Counted from the first letter of the stretch, positions 23,806 to 33,872 are shown. The stretch is DNA of 64,000 nucleotides from Paeniroseomonas aquatica (GCF_030409335.1 NZ_JAUFPN010000195.1:1-64000), one strand, 5' to 3'. A program made the numbers and translations. The notes: generated by a model not told the origin, from the sequence alone.

Positions 23806-25223
23806 GGCTCTCCCGCGCCTGGATGAGGCTGAGCCCGGACCTGCTGCCCTTCGCGGACGCGGCCTCCGAGAGCCTGCCGCTGGGCCGGCTGCTGCGGCTG
23901 TCGCTGTTCCAGGTCTCGATCGGCATGGTCAGCGTGCTGCTCATCGGCACGCTGAACCGGGTGATGATCGTGGAACTCCAGGTGCCGACCTGGCTGGTGG
24001 CGGTGATGCTGTCGCTGCCGCTGGTCGCCGCGCCACTGCGGGCGCTGATCGGCTTCCGCTCGGACCAGCACAAGTCGGTCCTCGGCTGGCGCCGCGTGCC
24101 CTACATCTGGATGGGCTCCATCGTCATGTTCGGCGGGCTGTCGATGATGCCCTTCGCGCTCATCCTGCTCTCGGGCGACAGCACCGCGCCGCCCATCGTC
24201 AACCAGCTCATCGCCGGCATCTGCTTCCTCATCGTCGGCGCCGGGCTGCATACCACGCAGACCGTCGGCCTGGCGCTGGCGACCGACCTCTCCCCGCCGG
24301 AGAACCAGCCGCGGGTCGTGGCCCTGCTTTCGGTCATGCTGCTGCTCAGCATGCTCGTCACCGCGCTGATCTACGGCGCCCTGCTGTCGAATTTCAGCCA
24401 GCTCCGGCTCATCCAGGTCATCCAGGGCACCGCGCTGCTGAGCATCACGCTCAACCTCGTGGCCTTGTGGAAGCAGGAGGCCCGCAATCCCGAGGCGACC
24501 CGGCCCGACCGCGAGCGGCCCGGCTTCCAGCAGGCCTGGCGCGACCTCCGCAGCCAGGGGCCCTGGATCCGCCGCCTGGCCGCGGTCGGCATCGGCAGCT
24601 TCGCCTTCTCCATGCAGGACGTGCTGCTCGAGCCCTACGGCGGGCAGATCCTCGGGCTGTCGGTGGCGCAGACCACCCTGCTGACCGCGCTCTTTGCCGC
24701 CGGCGGCATCAGCGGCTTCGTCTGGGCCGCGCGCATCATCGGCGGCGGCGGCGACGCCCACCGGGTCGCCGGCTTCGGCTCGCTCTGCGGCGCCTTCGGC
24801 CTCGCCGCCGTCATGCTGGCCGCGCCCTTCGACAGCGGCGCGGCCTTCGCGGTCGGGACCGGCTTCATCGGCCTCGGCGCCGGGCTCTTCGCGCACAGCA
24901 CCCTCACCGCCTGCATGCGGGCGGCGCCGGCCGAGCAGGTCGGGCTGGCACTCGGGGCCTGGGGCTCGGTGCAGGCCACCGCCGCCGGCAGCGCCATCGC
25001 GGTCGGCGGCGTCCTGCGCGACGTGGTCTCGCATGCGGCGGAGCAGGGGCTGCTCGGGCCGGCGCTGACCGGCGCGGTCACCGGCTACGGCGCCGTCTAT
25101 CTCATCGAGATCGCGCTGCTCTTCGCCGCCATCGCGGTCATCGGCCCGCTGGTGCGCAACACCATCCCGGGCTTCCCGCATTCCGACCGGCTCGGGCTCG
25201 CCCGGCCGGCGCATTCACCGTGA
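23802..25223 (+). CDS. lhaA: LH1 assembly protein LhaA (PUCC family)
   Basis: A 473-residue, roughly 12-TM PUCC-family membrane protein needed in Rhodobacter for efficient LH1 assembly. The signature LNRVMIVELQVPTWLVAVMLSLPL is in the first third; FRSDQHKSVLGWRRVPYIW and DVLLEPYGGQILGLSV follow. The start overlaps the bchM stop (ATGA). Its place between bchM and puhA is the standard one for lhaA and separates it from the bchG-linked paralogue at 10265-11569. Confidence 0.94.
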   Translation: MRLSRAWMRLSPDLLPFADAASESLPLGRLLRLSLFQVSIGMVSVLLIGTLNRVMIVELQVPTWLVAVMLSLPLVAAPLRALIGFRSDQHKSVLGWRRVPYIWMGSIVMFGGLSMMPFALILLSGDSTAPPIVNQLIAGICFLIVGAGLHTTQTVGLALATDLSPPENQPRVVALLSVMLLLSMLVTALIYGALLSNFSQLRLIQVIQGTALLSITLNLVALWKQEARNPEATRPDRERPGFQQAWRDLRSQGPWIRRLAAVGIGSFAFSMQDVLLEPYGGQILGLSVAQTTLLTALFAAGGISGFVWAARIIGGGGDAHRVAGFGSLCGAFGLAAVMLAAPFDSGAAFAVGTGFIGLGAGLFAHSTLTACMRAAPAEQVGLALGAWGSVQATAAGSAIAVGGVLRDVVSHAAEQGLLGPALTGAVTGYGAVYLIEIALLFAAIAVIGPLVRNTIPGFPHSDRLGLARPAHSP

Positions 25224-25242
25224 TCCAGGGGGAGAAAGCACC

Positions 25243-26019
25243 ATGCAATCGGAACTGATCAACACCCATGTCGATCTTGCCCTGATCTCGCTCTATGTGT
25301 TCTGGGTCGCCTTCGCCGCGCTGATCTACTACCTCGTGCGCGAGAGCCGGCGGGAGGGCTTCCCGCTGCTGAACGAGGTGCGCGGCGAGCTGGTGGTCCG
25401 CAACCCGATGACCCCGCCGCCGCCGAAGTCGTTCCTGACCCTGCATCACGGCCGCATCGTGCCGGAGACGCCGGAGCGCGACCTGACCGGGCTGCTCAGC
25501 CCGCTCGGCCTGCTGCCCGGCGCGCCGCTGCAGCCGCTCGGCAACCCGATGGCCGATGGCGTCGGCCCGGCCTCCTATGCGCTGCGCGCCGATGTCTCGG
25601 ACATGACCTTCGACGACAACACCCCGAAGATCGTACCGCTGCGCACCGCCCCGGCCTATTCCATCGCCGCGGAGGATCCGAACCCGGTGGGCTTCGCCGT
25701 GATCACCGCCGACGGACGCGTCGCCGGCACCGTGGTCGATGCCTGGGTCGACCGCTCGGACATGCTGATCCGCTACCTCGAGGCGGACGCCGAGGGCACC
25801 ACCGGCCAGCGCCGCATCGTCTTCCCGATGTTCCTGGCGACCATCGACCGCAACCGCCGCGAGGTGAACGTCGTCAGCGTCATGTCGCACCAGTTCCTCG
25901 AGGCGCCGGGCCTGCAGAATCCCGACACCATCACCCTGCGCGAGGAGGACCGCATCAGCGGCTACTTCGCCGGCGGCCACATGTATGCGACCCCGTCCCG
26001 CTTCGGCCCTGTCGTCTGA
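25243..26019 (+). CDS. puhA: Photosynthetic reaction centre H subunit
   Basis: The H subunit (258 residues) caps the cytoplasmic face of the reaction centre and channels protons to QB. One membrane helix (about residues 10-32, DLALISLYVFWVAFAALIYYLV) is followed by ESRREGFPL and the PRC-barrel region, including PVGFAVITADGRVAGTVVDAWVDRSD. A GGGGGAGAAAG sequence precedes the ATG. The C-terminus ends near residue 258 as in relatives. It is followed by puhB after 11 bases. Confidence 0.97.
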   Translation: MQSELINTHVDLALISLYVFWVAFAALIYYLVRESRREGFPLLNEVRGELVVRNPMTPPPPKSFLTLHHGRIVPETPERDLTGLLSPLGLLPGAPLQPLGNPMADGVGPASYALRADVSDMTFDDNTPKIVPLRTAPAYSIAAEDPNPVGFAVITADGRVAGTVVDAWVDRSDMLIRYLEADAEGTTGQRRIVFPMFLATIDRNRREVNVVSVMSHQFLEAPGLQNPDTITLREEDRISGYFAGGHMYATPSRFGPVV

Positions 26020-26030
26020 GGATCCGTGCC

Positions 26031-26687
26031 GTGAGGGAACATGAGAACGAGCCGATCTGGGGCCTGCCGGAGCAGCTTCCCGCGGGCGAGCGGATCCTCT
26101 GGCAGGGCAGGCCGGACTGGCGGGCGCTGACCCGGCGAGCGCTGCACCTGCCGCTGCTGGCCGGGTATTTCGCCCTGCTGCTCGCCACCCATGCCGTGGC
26201 CGCCCTGCTTGAGGGGACCGCCCCCGCCGTCGCGGCGTGGAACGCGCTGTGGTTCACCCCCTTCGCGCTGGCCACCCTGGCCGTGGTGCTGGCCTTCGGC
26301 TGGCTCGCGGCGCGCAGCACCGCCTATACCGTCACCAACCGCCGGCTGGTGATGCGGCTGGGCATCGCCCTGCCGATCACCGCGAACCTGCCGTTCACGG
26401 TGATCCAGGCGGCGGCCGTCACCGTCCATCCGGATGGCAGCGGCGACATCAGCCTGGCGCTGGTGCCGTCGCAGCGGATCTCCTACCTGTTCTTCTGGCC
26501 GCATGTGCGCCCCTGGCACTACCGCCGGGGGCAGCCGACCCTGCGCTGCGTGCCGGAGGCGGCGCAGCTGGCGCAGCTGCTGTCGCGGGCGCTGGCCGCC
26601 GACGCCGCGATGCCGGTGCAGCCGCTGGCGGATGCCGTCCGGTCCGATGCCGCGGGCGACGCCCGGCAGCATCCCGCCGCCGCCTGA
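26031..26687 (+). CDS. puhB: Photosynthetic complex assembly protein PuhB
   Basis: A 218-residue membrane protein of the bacterial PH-like (bPH_2) type, required in Rhodobacter for normal reaction-centre assembly. The N-terminal LPAGERILWQGRPDWR is diagnostic. Two or three hydrophobic segments follow, then YTVTNRRLVMRLG and the C-terminal segment with RISYLFFWPHVRPW. The start is a GTG at 26031, since the nearby ATG is out of frame. The last 30 residues are alanine rich and probably disordered. Confidence 0.92.
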   Translation: MREHENEPIWGLPEQLPAGERILWQGRPDWRALTRRALHLPLLAGYFALLLATHAVAALLEGTAPAVAAWNALWFTPFALATLAVVLAFGWLAARSTAYTVTNRRLVMRLGIALPITANLPFTVIQAAAVTVHPDGSGDISLALVPSQRISYLFFWPHVRPWHYRRGQPTLRCVPEAAQLAQLLSRALAADAAMPVQPLADAVRSDAAGDARQHPAAA

Positions 26688-26704
26688 GCCGGGAGGAACC
26701 CGCC

Positions 26705-27181
26705 ATGCACCAACCCGCCGGCCATCCCCATCCCCCGCGCCCGGTCTATCTGGCGCGCCGGCCCCTCCTCGGGGTCGGCCTGCTGGTCCTGCTGGTCGTG
26801 CTGGGCACGGCGGCGGCGCGGCTGACCGGCATGGGCGCGCCGGTGCTGCCGGCCGGCGCGCCGCTGGCCGCGCGCTCCCTCGTCTTCCTCGACCTGGCCG
26901 ACGGCGGCGTCCTGGTGCGCGACGCCGACAGCCAGGCGGAGGTCACCCGGCTCGAGCCCGGCTCAAACAATTTCATCCGCGGCACGCTGCGCGCGCTGGC
27001 GCGGGAACGGCGCCAGCACGAGATCGGCCCCGGCGCCGCGGTGCGCCTGGCGGCATGGCCGGACGGGCAGCTGACGCTGAGCGATCCGCTGACCGGACGC
27101 ATGCTGGGACTCGACGCTTTTGGCTCCACGAACCGGGAATCCTTCGCTAGGCTCCTCATGTTGAGGGAGGGTGCACGATGA
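26705..27181 (+). CDS. puhC: Photosynthetic complex assembly protein PuhC
   Basis: A 158-residue protein with a short cytoplasmic N-terminus, one membrane helix (about 20-40) and a periplasmic domain containing [18 protein letters not shown] and [14 protein letters not shown], which mark the PuhC family. PuhC supports RC-LH1 formation. The start ATG follows GGGAGG. Its stop overlaps the start of the next small gene (ATGA). Position after puhB agrees. Confidence 0.9.
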   Translation: MHQPAGHPHPPRPVYLARRPLLGVGLLVLLVVLGTAAARLTGMGAPVLPAGAPLAARSLVFLDLADGGVLVRDADSQAEVTRLEPGSNNFIRGTLRALARERRQHEIGPGAAVRLAAWPDGQLTLSDPLTGRMLGLDAFGSTNRESFARLLMLREGAR

Positions 27182-27495
27182 GCATGCCGGCCAATCTTCT
27201 CGCCTGGATCGGCGGCCGCAGGACCGAGGACGTCGCCTGCTCGGTGGACATCGAGCAGACCTTCGACAGCCTGCACGCCCATGCCATCCCGGAGGGGGTG
27301 ATGCTGCGCCCCGGCGACCGCGTGGTGGTGCACGGCGCCCCCGCCGGCATCCCCTACGGCGAGGCGGTCCGCTACCAGTGCCGCGCCACGGTCATCCGCG
27401 CCGGCTGGCTGGAGCGGGCCTGGTGCGAGTTCTCCGCCATCCTGGAACTCACCGAACTCTATCATTGCGGCTTCGAGCCCAAGGAAGCGCCATGA
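27178..27495 (+). CDS. Conserved photosynthesis-cluster protein between puhC and acsF, function unknown
   Basis: A 105-residue soluble-looking protein joined by overlapping stop/start codons to both puhC and acsF. No signal or membrane segment is visible. The middle part, [21 protein letters not shown] followed by a [16 protein letters not shown]-like strand pattern, suggests a small beta-rich domain. The end is [15 protein letters not shown]. From memory, a protein of about 95-105 residues occupies this position in other purple-bacterial clusters without an assigned function. The tight coupling suggests a role in Mg-porphyrin cyclase or RC assembly; that is inference only. Confidence 0.8.
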   Translation: MSMPANLLAWIGGRRTEDVACSVDIEQTFDSLHAHAIPEGVMLRPGDRVVVHGAPAGIPYGEAVRYQCRATVIRAGWLERAWCEFSAILELTELYHCGFEPKEAP

Positions 27496-28562
27496 ACGCC
27501 GTCACCCCCGCCCGCCGGCCGTTGAACGAGACGACGCGCCAGGCCACCACCGAGACCGTGCTCAGCCCGCGGTTCTACACGACCGACTTCGACGCGATGG
27601 ACCGCATCGACGTCAGCGCCGTGCGGGCCGAATGGGATGCGCTGATGGCGGAATTCCATCAGGACCTGAACAAGGGGCATTTCGTCCGCACCGAGGCCTT
27701 CGACGATTTCCGCCTGGAGGCCCTGCCGGCGCCGCTGCAGAAGGAGCTGGTGGAATTCCTGGTCAGCTCGGTGGCCGCCGAGTTCTCCGGCTGCGTGCTC
27801 TATGCCGAGATCCGCAAGCGGGTGAAGAACCCGGACATGAAGGACCTGTTCGGCGTGATGTCGCGCGACGAGGCCCGGCACGCCGGCTTCATTAACGACG
27901 CGCTGAAGGACATCAACATCGGCGTCGACCTCGGCTTCCTGACCAAGGCCAAGAAGTACCACTACTTCCAGCCGAAGTTCATCTTCTACGCCACCTACCT
28001 CAGCGAGAAGATCGGCTATGCCCGCTACATCACCATCTTCCGCCAGTTCGAGCGGCATCCGGAGCTGCGCTTCCACCCGATCTTCATGTGGTTCGAGAAG
28101 TGGTGCAACGACGAGTTCCGCCACGGCGAGGCCTTCGCCCTGCTGATGCGGGCCAACCCGCAGCTGCTGCAGGGCGGCAACAAGCTCTGGGTGAAGTTCT
28201 TCCAGCTCGCCGTCTATGCCACCATGTACGTGCGCGACCATGCCCGGCCGGAGTTCCACAAGGCGCTCGGCATGACGCCGACCGACTACGACCACAAGGT
28301 CTTCGAGACCTGCACCGAGATCTGCAAGCAGGTCTTCCCGGTCACCCTCGACACCGACCACCCGGTGATGCGCCGCGGCCTCGACCGGCTGTTCCGCATC
28401 ACCGAGCGGATGGCCGCGGCCAAGGCGCAGGGCGGCATTGCCGGCAAGGCGAAGGGCATCGGCCTCAGCATCGCCGCCGCCGCCACCTTCGCCCGGCTCT
28501 ACCTGCTGCCCGGCAAGCACGCGCCGCTGCCGACCGAGATCCGCATGGCGCCGGCCTGGTAG
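27492..28562 (+). CDS. acsF: Mg-protoporphyrin IX monomethyl ester oxidative cyclase (aerobic)
   Basis: A diiron, O2-dependent enzyme (356 residues) that forms the isocyclic ring E. The carboxylate/histidine ligand motifs are RDEARHAGF (E127, H130) and [11 protein letters not shown] (E208, H211). [17 protein letters not shown] upstream supplies another glutamate. No bchE, the anaerobic cyclase, is present in the window. It is coupled by ATGA overlap to the preceding small gene and is followed by puhE after 16 bases. Confidence 0.97.
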   Translation: MNAVTPARRPLNETTRQATTETVLSPRFYTTDFDAMDRIDVSAVRAEWDALMAEFHQDLNKGHFVRTEAFDDFRLEALPAPLQKELVEFLVSSVAAEFSGCVLYAEIRKRVKNPDMKDLFGVMSRDEARHAGFINDALKDINIGVDLGFLTKAKKYHYFQPKFIFYATYLSEKIGYARYITIFRQFERHPELRFHPIFMWFEKWCNDEFRHGEAFALLMRANPQLLQGGNKLWVKFFQLAVYATMYVRDHARPEFHKALGMTPTDYDHKVFETCTEICKQVFPVTLDTDHPVMRRGLDRLFRITERMAAAKAQGGIAGKAKGIGLSIAAAATFARLYLLPGKHAPLPTEIRMAPAW

Positions 28563-28578
28563 AGGGCCGCACCGCGCC

Positions 28579-29421
28579 ATGGCCGACCACGGCTTCCCCA
28601 CCCTCTTCGCGCTGTTCATCTGGTGGTTCAGCACCGGGCTGATCATCTGGCTGGACGGGCTGCCGGCGCGGACCTACCGCTGGAGCATGCTGGCGGCCTC
28701 GGCGGTGCTGGTGGCGGGGCTGTATGGGCTGGCGGCGAGCAGCGCGGATGCCTCGCCCACCGGGGCCTACTGCGCCTTCTCCTGCGGGCTGCTCGCCTGG
28801 GCCTGGCAGGAGATGGCCTTCCTGATGGGCTACGCCACCGGGCCGCAGCGGGACCGCTGCCCGGAGGGCTGCACCGGCTGGCCGCGCTTTCGCCTGGCGG
28901 TGATGACGATCCTGTACCACGAGCTCGCCATCATCCTCGGCGCCGTCGCGGTGGTCTGGGCCACCTGGGGCCAGCCGAACCAGATCGGCACCTACACCTA
29001 TCTGCTGCTCTGGGGCATGCGGCAGTCGGCCAAGCTGAACGTCTTCCTCGGCGCCCGGAACCTGAACGAGCAGTTCCTGCCGCCGCACCTGCAGTACCTC
29101 GGCAGCTTCTTCGCGCGGAAGCCGATGAACCTGCTGTTCCCGGCCTCGGTCACCCTCGGCACGCTGCTCTGCGCCTGGTTCTTCCACCGGGCCTTCGGCG
29201 CCAGCGCCGACGACTTCCAGGCGGCGGGCTTCACCTTCCTCGGCGTGCTCACCGCGCTGGCGATCCTGGAGCACTGGTTCCTGGTGCTGCCCATTCCTGC
29301 GGAGGCGCTGTGGAACTGGAGCATGAAGTCGCGTGCCGCGGCGCCGGAGCCTGCCGCCCCGCCGCCGGCTGAGACCAAGGCGGTGACGGGGCCGCTCCGC
29401 GCGCCATGCCCCGTCGCCTGA
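28579..29421 (+). CDS. puhE: Photosynthetic complex assembly protein PuhE (DUF3623)
   Basis: A 280-residue membrane protein with seven or more hydrophobic segments. The DUF3623 landmarks are [44 protein letters not shown] and [13 protein letters not shown]. PuhE influences reaction-centre assembly and pigment production in Rhodobacter; its mechanism is unknown. The start ATG (28579) precedes the conserved [10 protein letters not shown]. The C-terminal 25 residues are Pro/Ala rich. It lies 16 bases behind acsF and 38 bases ahead of hemA. Confidence 0.92.
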   Translation: MADHGFPTLFALFIWWFSTGLIIWLDGLPARTYRWSMLAASAVLVAGLYGLAASSADASPTGAYCAFSCGLLAWAWQEMAFLMGYATGPQRDRCPEGCTGWPRFRLAVMTILYHELAIILGAVAVVWATWGQPNQIGTYTYLLLWGMRQSAKLNVFLGARNLNEQFLPPHLQYLGSFFARKPMNLLFPASVTLGTLLCAWFFHRAFGASADDFQAAGFTFLGVLTALAILEHWFLVLPIPAEALWNWSMKSRAAAPEPAAPPPAETKAVTGPLRAPCPVA

Positions 29422-29459
29422 CGACCAGACAAGGCCCCATGGGGCCGGAGGGAGGGACA

Positions 29460-30671
29460 ATGAACTACGAAGCATTCTTCCGGAAGCAGATCGGCGCCCT
29501 CCACCGCGAAGGCCGCTACCGGGTCTTCGCCGACCTCGAACGCCAGGCCGGCTCCTTCCCCTATGCGACGCACCACCGTCCGCGCGGCAACCAGCAGGTC
29601 ACCGTCTGGTGCTCCAACGACTACCTCGGCATGGGCCAGCACCCGAAGGTGCTGGCGGCGATGCACGAGGCGCTGGACAAATGCGGCGCCGGCGCCGGGG
29701 GCACCCGCAACATCGCCGGCACCAACCACTACCACGTCCTGCTGGAGCAGGAACTCGCCGACCTGCACGGCACCGAGGCGGCGCTGCTGTTCAACAGCGG
29801 CTACATGTCGAACTGGGCCAGCCTCTCGACGCTGGCCTCCCGCATGCCCGGCTGCGTCATCATCTCCGACGAGATGAACCATGCCTCGATGATCGAGGGC
29901 ATCCGCCACAGCCGCGCCGAGCGCCGGGTCTTCGCCCACAACGACCCCGAGGACCTGCGCCGGATCCTGTCCGAGCTGGCGCCGGAGACGCCCAAGCTGG
30001 TCGCCTTCGAATCCGTCTACTCGATGGACGGCGACATCGCGCCGATCGCCGCCATCTGCGACGTGGCCGAGGAATTCGGCGCCATGACCTATATCGACGA
30101 GGTCCATGCCGTCGGCCTCTACGGCCAGCGCGGCGGCGGCATCACCGAGCGCGACGGCGTGGCGCACCGGCTCACCGTCATCGAGGGCACGCTGGCCAAG
30201 GCCTTCGGCGTGGTCGGCGGCTACATCGCCGGCTCGGCCGCCATGTGCGACTTCGTCCGCAGCTATGCCTCGGGCTTCATCTTCACCACCGCCATCCCGC
30301 CCGCGGTCGCCGCCGGCGTGGTCGCCAGCATCCGCCACCTGAAGGAGAGCAGCGCCGAGCGCGACGGGCTGCATGCCCGCGCCGCCGAGGTCCGCCGCCG
30401 GCTGGACGAGGCCGGGGTGCCGCACCTCGACAACCCCAGCCACATCGTCCCGGTGATGGTGCGCGACCCGGTGGTCTGCAAGCAGATCAGCGACCTGCTG
30501 CTGGACCACTACGGAATCTACGTGCAGCCGATCAACTACCCGACGGTTCCGCGGGGCACTGAGCGGCTGCGCATCACCCCGGGCCCGCTGCATACCGCCG
30601 CCGACATCGACCATCTGGTCGAGGCGCTGTCCAGCATCTGGTCGCAGTTCAGCCTGCAGCGCGCCGCGTGA
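29460..30671 (+). CDS. hemA: 5-aminolevulinate synthase
   Basis: A PLP enzyme (403 residues) that condenses glycine and succinyl-CoA, the committed step of tetrapyrrole synthesis in alphaproteobacteria. The catalytic lysine is in [14 protein letters not shown] (K247). Other markers are [30 protein letters not shown] and [22 protein letters not shown] is the usual N-terminus and is preceded by GGAGGGA. Being embedded after puhE, this copy is likely dedicated to bacteriochlorophyll supply; a housekeeping copy may exist elsewhere. Confidence 0.96.
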   Translation: MNYEAFFRKQIGALHREGRYRVFADLERQAGSFPYATHHRPRGNQQVTVWCSNDYLGMGQHPKVLAAMHEALDKCGAGAGGTRNIAGTNHYHVLLEQELADLHGTEAALLFNSGYMSNWASLSTLASRMPGCVIISDEMNHASMIEGIRHSRAERRVFAHNDPEDLRRILSELAPETPKLVAFESVYSMDGDIAPIAAICDVAEEFGAMTYIDEVHAVGLYGQRGGGITERDGVAHRLTVIEGTLAKAFGVVGGYIAGSAAMCDFVRSYASGFIFTTAIPPAVAAGVVASIRHLKESSAERDGLHARAAEVRRRLDEAGVPHLDNPSHIVPVMVRDPVVCKQISDLLLDHYGIYVQPINYPTVPRGTERLRITPGPLHTAADIDHLVEALSSIWSQFSLQRAA

Positions 30672-30773
30672 CCATGCAAAAGCTTACTTGGAAGTTATTT
30701 TGTCGGAGATTGGCAAATCCAAAACCATGCCCAGGCTACTGGCGTTGCTTGAACACGGGAGGTACCGAAGCTG

Positions 30774-31037
30774 ATGCAAGACCAGAAGACCCGCCGCGCC
30801 GCACTCCAGGCCGCCGGCCTAGCTGCCATCGCCCCGCTCGGCCTGGGCCTCGGCTCGCGCCGGGCCAAGGCCCAGGACAAGCTGGCCCCCGCCATGGTCA
30901 TGTACCAGGCAACGCCGAAGGATGGGCAGAAGTGCAGCGGCTGCCTGCATTTCCAGGCGCCGAATGCCTGCGCCATCGTCTCCGGCGACATCAGCCCGGA
31001 AGGCTGGTGCGCGGTCTGGGCCGCCAAGCCGGCGTAG
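30774..31037 (+). CDS. High-potential iron-sulfur protein (HiPIP)
   Basis: An 87-residue periplasmic electron carrier. A twin-arginine signal (TRRAALQAAGLAAIAPLG, cleavage near AKA-QD at residue 33) exports the folded protein. The mature part has the HiPIP cysteine set C54-x2-C57, C66 and C79 around a 4Fe-4S cluster, plus the conserved aromatic at GWCAVW. HiPIPs reduce tetrahaem RC cytochromes in many purple bacteria. The 102 bases upstream are unusually AT-rich for this region and include an inverted repeat TTGGCAAATCCAA (30711-30723). It may therefore have its own promoter inside the bch-puh superoperon. Confidence 0.93.
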   Translation: MQDQKTRRAALQAAGLAAIAPLGLGLGSRRAKAQDKLAPAMVMYQATPKDGQKCSGCLHFQAPNACAIVSGDISPEGWCAVWAAKPA

Positions 31038-31095
31038 TCCGGGGGGGCGGCCGCTCGCCGCACCAGTTCCTGCCGGCAGATCCAGGCAGGCCGGC

Positions 31096-32127
31096 ATGAG
31101 CGGGCGCCCGGCCTTTCCCTTCTCCGCCATCGTCGGCCAGGACGAGATGAAGCTCGCCATCCTGGTCGCCGCGGTCGACCCCGGCATCGGCGGCGTGCTC
31201 GTCTTCGGCGACCGCGGCACCGGCAAGTCCACCGCGGTCCGCGCCCTGGCCGCGCTGCTGCCCGAGATCCCGGTGGTCGATGGCTGCCCCTACCGCTGCG
31301 ACCCCAGCGACGACCGCATGCTCTGTCCCGACTGCCGCAGCCGCCGCGCCGGGGGGCCGCTGCCCGGCCACCTGTCGCCGGTCGCCGTGGTCGACCTGCC
31401 GCTCGGCGCGACCGAGGACCGGGTGGTCGGCGCCCTCGACATCCAGCGCGCCCTGGCCCATGGCGAGAAGGCATTCGAGCCCGGCCTGCTGGCCCGCGCC
31501 AACCGCGGCTTCCTCTACATCGACGAGGCGAACCTGCTGGAGGACCACCTGGTGGACCTCCTGCTCGACGTCGCCGCCTCCGGCGAGAACGTGGTCGAGC
31601 GCGAGGGGCTCAGCATCCGCCACCCCGCCCGCTTCGTCCTGGTCGGCTCCGGCAACCCCGAGGAAGGCGAGCTGCGGCCCCAGCTGCTCGACCGCTTCGG
31701 CCTCTCGGTCGAGGTCGCCACCCCGCAGGACCTGCCCAGCCGCATCGAGGTCATCCGCCGCCGCGACCGCTTCGACCGCGACCCCGCCGGCTTCCTCGCG
31801 GCGTGGTCGGACGCCGAGGCGATGCTGCGGAGCCGGATCCTCGCCGCCCGCGCCCGGCTGGGCGCGATCGAGGTGCCCGAGGCGGCGCTGGAACGGGCCG
31901 CCCGGCTCTGCATGGCGCTCGGCACCGACGGGCTGCGCGGCGAACTCACGCTGATCCGCGCCGCGCGCGCCCTGACGGCCTTCGAGGGCGGCGATGCGGT
32001 GGATGACGCCGCGCTCCGCCGCGTCGCCCCGCCGGCGCTGCGCCACCGGCTGCGGCGCAACCCGCTGGACGAGGCGGTCTCCACCACCCGGGTCGAGCGC
32101 GCCGTCCAGGAATTGTTCGGCGTGTGA
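31096..32127 (+). CDS. bchI: Magnesium chelatase ATPase subunit I
   Basis: An AAA+ ATPase (343 residues) that forms the motor ring of Mg-chelatase with BchD. Walker A is GDRGTGKST (38-46) and Walker B GFLYIDEANLL. The chelatase-specific segments PVVDGCPYRCDP and LPLGATEDRVVGALDI are present, with sensor GSGNPEEG and LLDRFGLSVEV. The stop overlaps the start of bchD. It follows HiPIP by about 60 bases and so probably belongs to the same transcript. Confidence 0.96.
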   Translation: MSGRPAFPFSAIVGQDEMKLAILVAAVDPGIGGVLVFGDRGTGKSTAVRALAALLPEIPVVDGCPYRCDPSDDRMLCPDCRSRRAGGPLPGHLSPVAVVDLPLGATEDRVVGALDIQRALAHGEKAFEPGLLARANRGFLYIDEANLLEDHLVDLLLDVAASGENVVEREGLSIRHPARFVLVGSGNPEEGELRPQLLDRFGLSVEVATPQDLPSRIEVIRRRDRFDRDPAGFLAAWSDAEAMLRSRILAARARLGAIEVPEAALERAARLCMALGTDGLRGELTLIRAARALTAFEGGDAVDDAALRRVAPPALRHRLRRNPLDEAVSTTRVERAVQELFGV

Positions 32128-33872
32128 TGGCGGAGGTCCCTTCGCCCTGGGGGGACGCCGTGCTCGCCGCCACCCTGCTCGCCATCGACCCCGCCGGGGC
32201 CGGGGGGGCCTGCCTGCATGCCCTGCCCGGGCCGGTGCGCGACCGCTGGCTGGAGGCGCTGCGGGCGCTGCTGCCGCCGGGGACGCCCTGGCGGCGGGTA
32301 CCGGCCGGGATCGCCGACGGTAGGCTGCTGGGCGGCCTCGACCTCGCCGCCACGCTGCGGGCCGGCCGCCCGGTGGCGGAACGCGGCCTGCTGGCCGAGG
32401 CCGATGGCGGCATCATCCTGCTCGCCATGGCCGAGCGGCTGGGCCCCGGCACCGCCGCCCGCCTCGCCGCGGTGCAGGATACCGGCCGGGTCGCCGCCGA
32501 ACGCGACGGCCTCGCCCTCCGTGCCGACGCCCGCCTCGGCGTGGTGGCGCTGGATGAGGGCATCGGCCCGGAGGAGGCGCCGCCCGCGGCCCTGCTGGAC
32601 CGCCTGGCCTTCCGCCTGGACCTGACCCCGCTCCGGGCCGGCGAGGCGCCCCTGCCGCCGGTGCAGGACCTCGCCGCGGCCCGCGCCCTGCTGCCCGCGG
32701 TGACGGCGGGGGCCGACGTGCTGGAGGCGCTCTGCGGCACCGCCCTGGCGCTCGGCATCGGCTCGCTGCGCGCCCCGCTGCTGGCGCTGCGGGTGGCCCG
32801 GGCGGCGGCGGCGCTGGCCGGCCGCGCGGCGGTGACGGAGGTGGAGCCGGCGCTGGCCGCGCGCCGCGTCCTCGGCCCCCGCGCCACCCAGCTTCCCGCC
32901 GCCGAGCCGCCCGAGCCCGAGCCGCCCCCGCCCGAGGACCAGCCGCCGCCCGAGGATACCCCGCCGCCGCCGCCGCCGGAGGCCGAGGCGCTGCAGGACA
33001 TCCTGCTCGCCGCCGCTGCCGCCAGCATGCCCGCCGGGCTGCTCAACCAGCTGCGCCTCGCCGGCGGCCCCGGCCGGGCCAGCGCCCCCGGCAAGGCCGG
33101 GCAGCAGAAGCAGTCGCCGAAGCGCGGCCGGCCGATCGGCAGCCGCGCCGGGGCGCTGCGCGGCGGCAGCCGCCTCGCCCTGGTCGAGACGCTGCGCGCC
33201 GCGGCGCCCTGGCAGCGGCTGCGCGGCGCCACCTCCGGCCGGCTGGCGATCCGCCCCGAGGATCTCCGCATCCTCCGCTTCCGGGAGAAGTCGGAGACCG
33301 CCACCATCTTCGTGGTGGACGCCTCCGGCTCCGCCGCGCTGAACCGCCTGGCCGAGGCCAAGGGCGCGGTCGAGCTGCTGCTGGCCGATTGCTACATCCG
33401 CCGCGACAAGGTGGCGCTGATCGCCTTCCGCGGCACCACGGCGGAGCTGCTGCTGCCGCCCACCAATTCCCTCGTGCGGGCCAAGCGCAGCCTGGCCGGT
33501 CTGCCGGGCGGCGGCGGCACGCCCATGGCGGCGGCGCTGGACCAGGCGCTGCTGCTGGCGGAGGCCATCCGCCGCCGCGGCCAGACCCCGCTGGTCGTGC
33601 TGCTGACCGATGGCCGCGCCAATGTCGCCCGCGACGGCAAGGGCGGCCGCCCCCGGGCCGAGGCGGAGGCGCATGAGGCCGCCCGCGCCTGCCGCGCCGC
33701 CCGGCTCACCGGCCTGCTGGTCGATACCTCGCCGCGGCCGCAGGAGGCCGGGCGGCGGCTGGCGGCCGAGATGGGCGCCCGCTACCTGCCGCTGCCCATG
33801 GCCGATGCCGCCACCTTGTCTCAGGCGGTGCGAAGCACCGGGTCCCAGGCGATGCGGGGCGCCGGCCGATGA
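32127..33872 (+). CDS. bchD: Magnesium chelatase subunit D
   Basis: A 581-residue platform subunit of Mg-chelatase. It has a degenerate AAA+ domain (about 1-240, lacking a proper Walker A), an acidic proline-rich linker (about 250-285, runs of PPP and PE), and a C-terminal integrin-I/VWA domain with MIDAS start VVDASGSAALN and LLTDGRANVARDG. The ATG at 32127 overlaps the bchI stop; a GTG three bases earlier is an alternative. The stop overlaps the bchO start. Confidence 0.95.
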   Translation: MAEVPSPWGDAVLAATLLAIDPAGAGGACLHALPGPVRDRWLEALRALLPPGTPWRRVPAGIADGRLLGGLDLAATLRAGRPVAERGLLAEADGGIILLAMAERLGPGTAARLAAVQDTGRVAAERDGLALRADARLGVVALDEGIGPEEAPPAALLDRLAFRLDLTPLRAGEAPLPPVQDLAAARALLPAVTAGADVLEALCGTALALGIGSLRAPLLALRVARAAAALAGRAAVTEVEPALAARRVLGPRATQLPAAEPPEPEPPPPEDQPPPEDTPPPPPPEAEALQDILLAAAAASMPAGLLNQLRLAGGPGRASAPGKAGQQKQSPKRGRPIGSRAGALRGGSRLALVETLRAAAPWQRLRGATSGRLAIRPEDLRILRFREKSETATIFVVDASGSAALNRLAEAKGAVELLLADCYIRRDKVALIAFRGTTAELLLPPTNSLVRAKRSLAGLPGGGGTPMAAALDQALLLAEAIRRRGQTPLVVLLTDGRANVARDGKGGRPRAEAEAHEAARACRAARLTGLLVDTSPRPQEAGRRLAAEMGARYLPLPMADAATLSQAVRSTGSQAMRGAGR

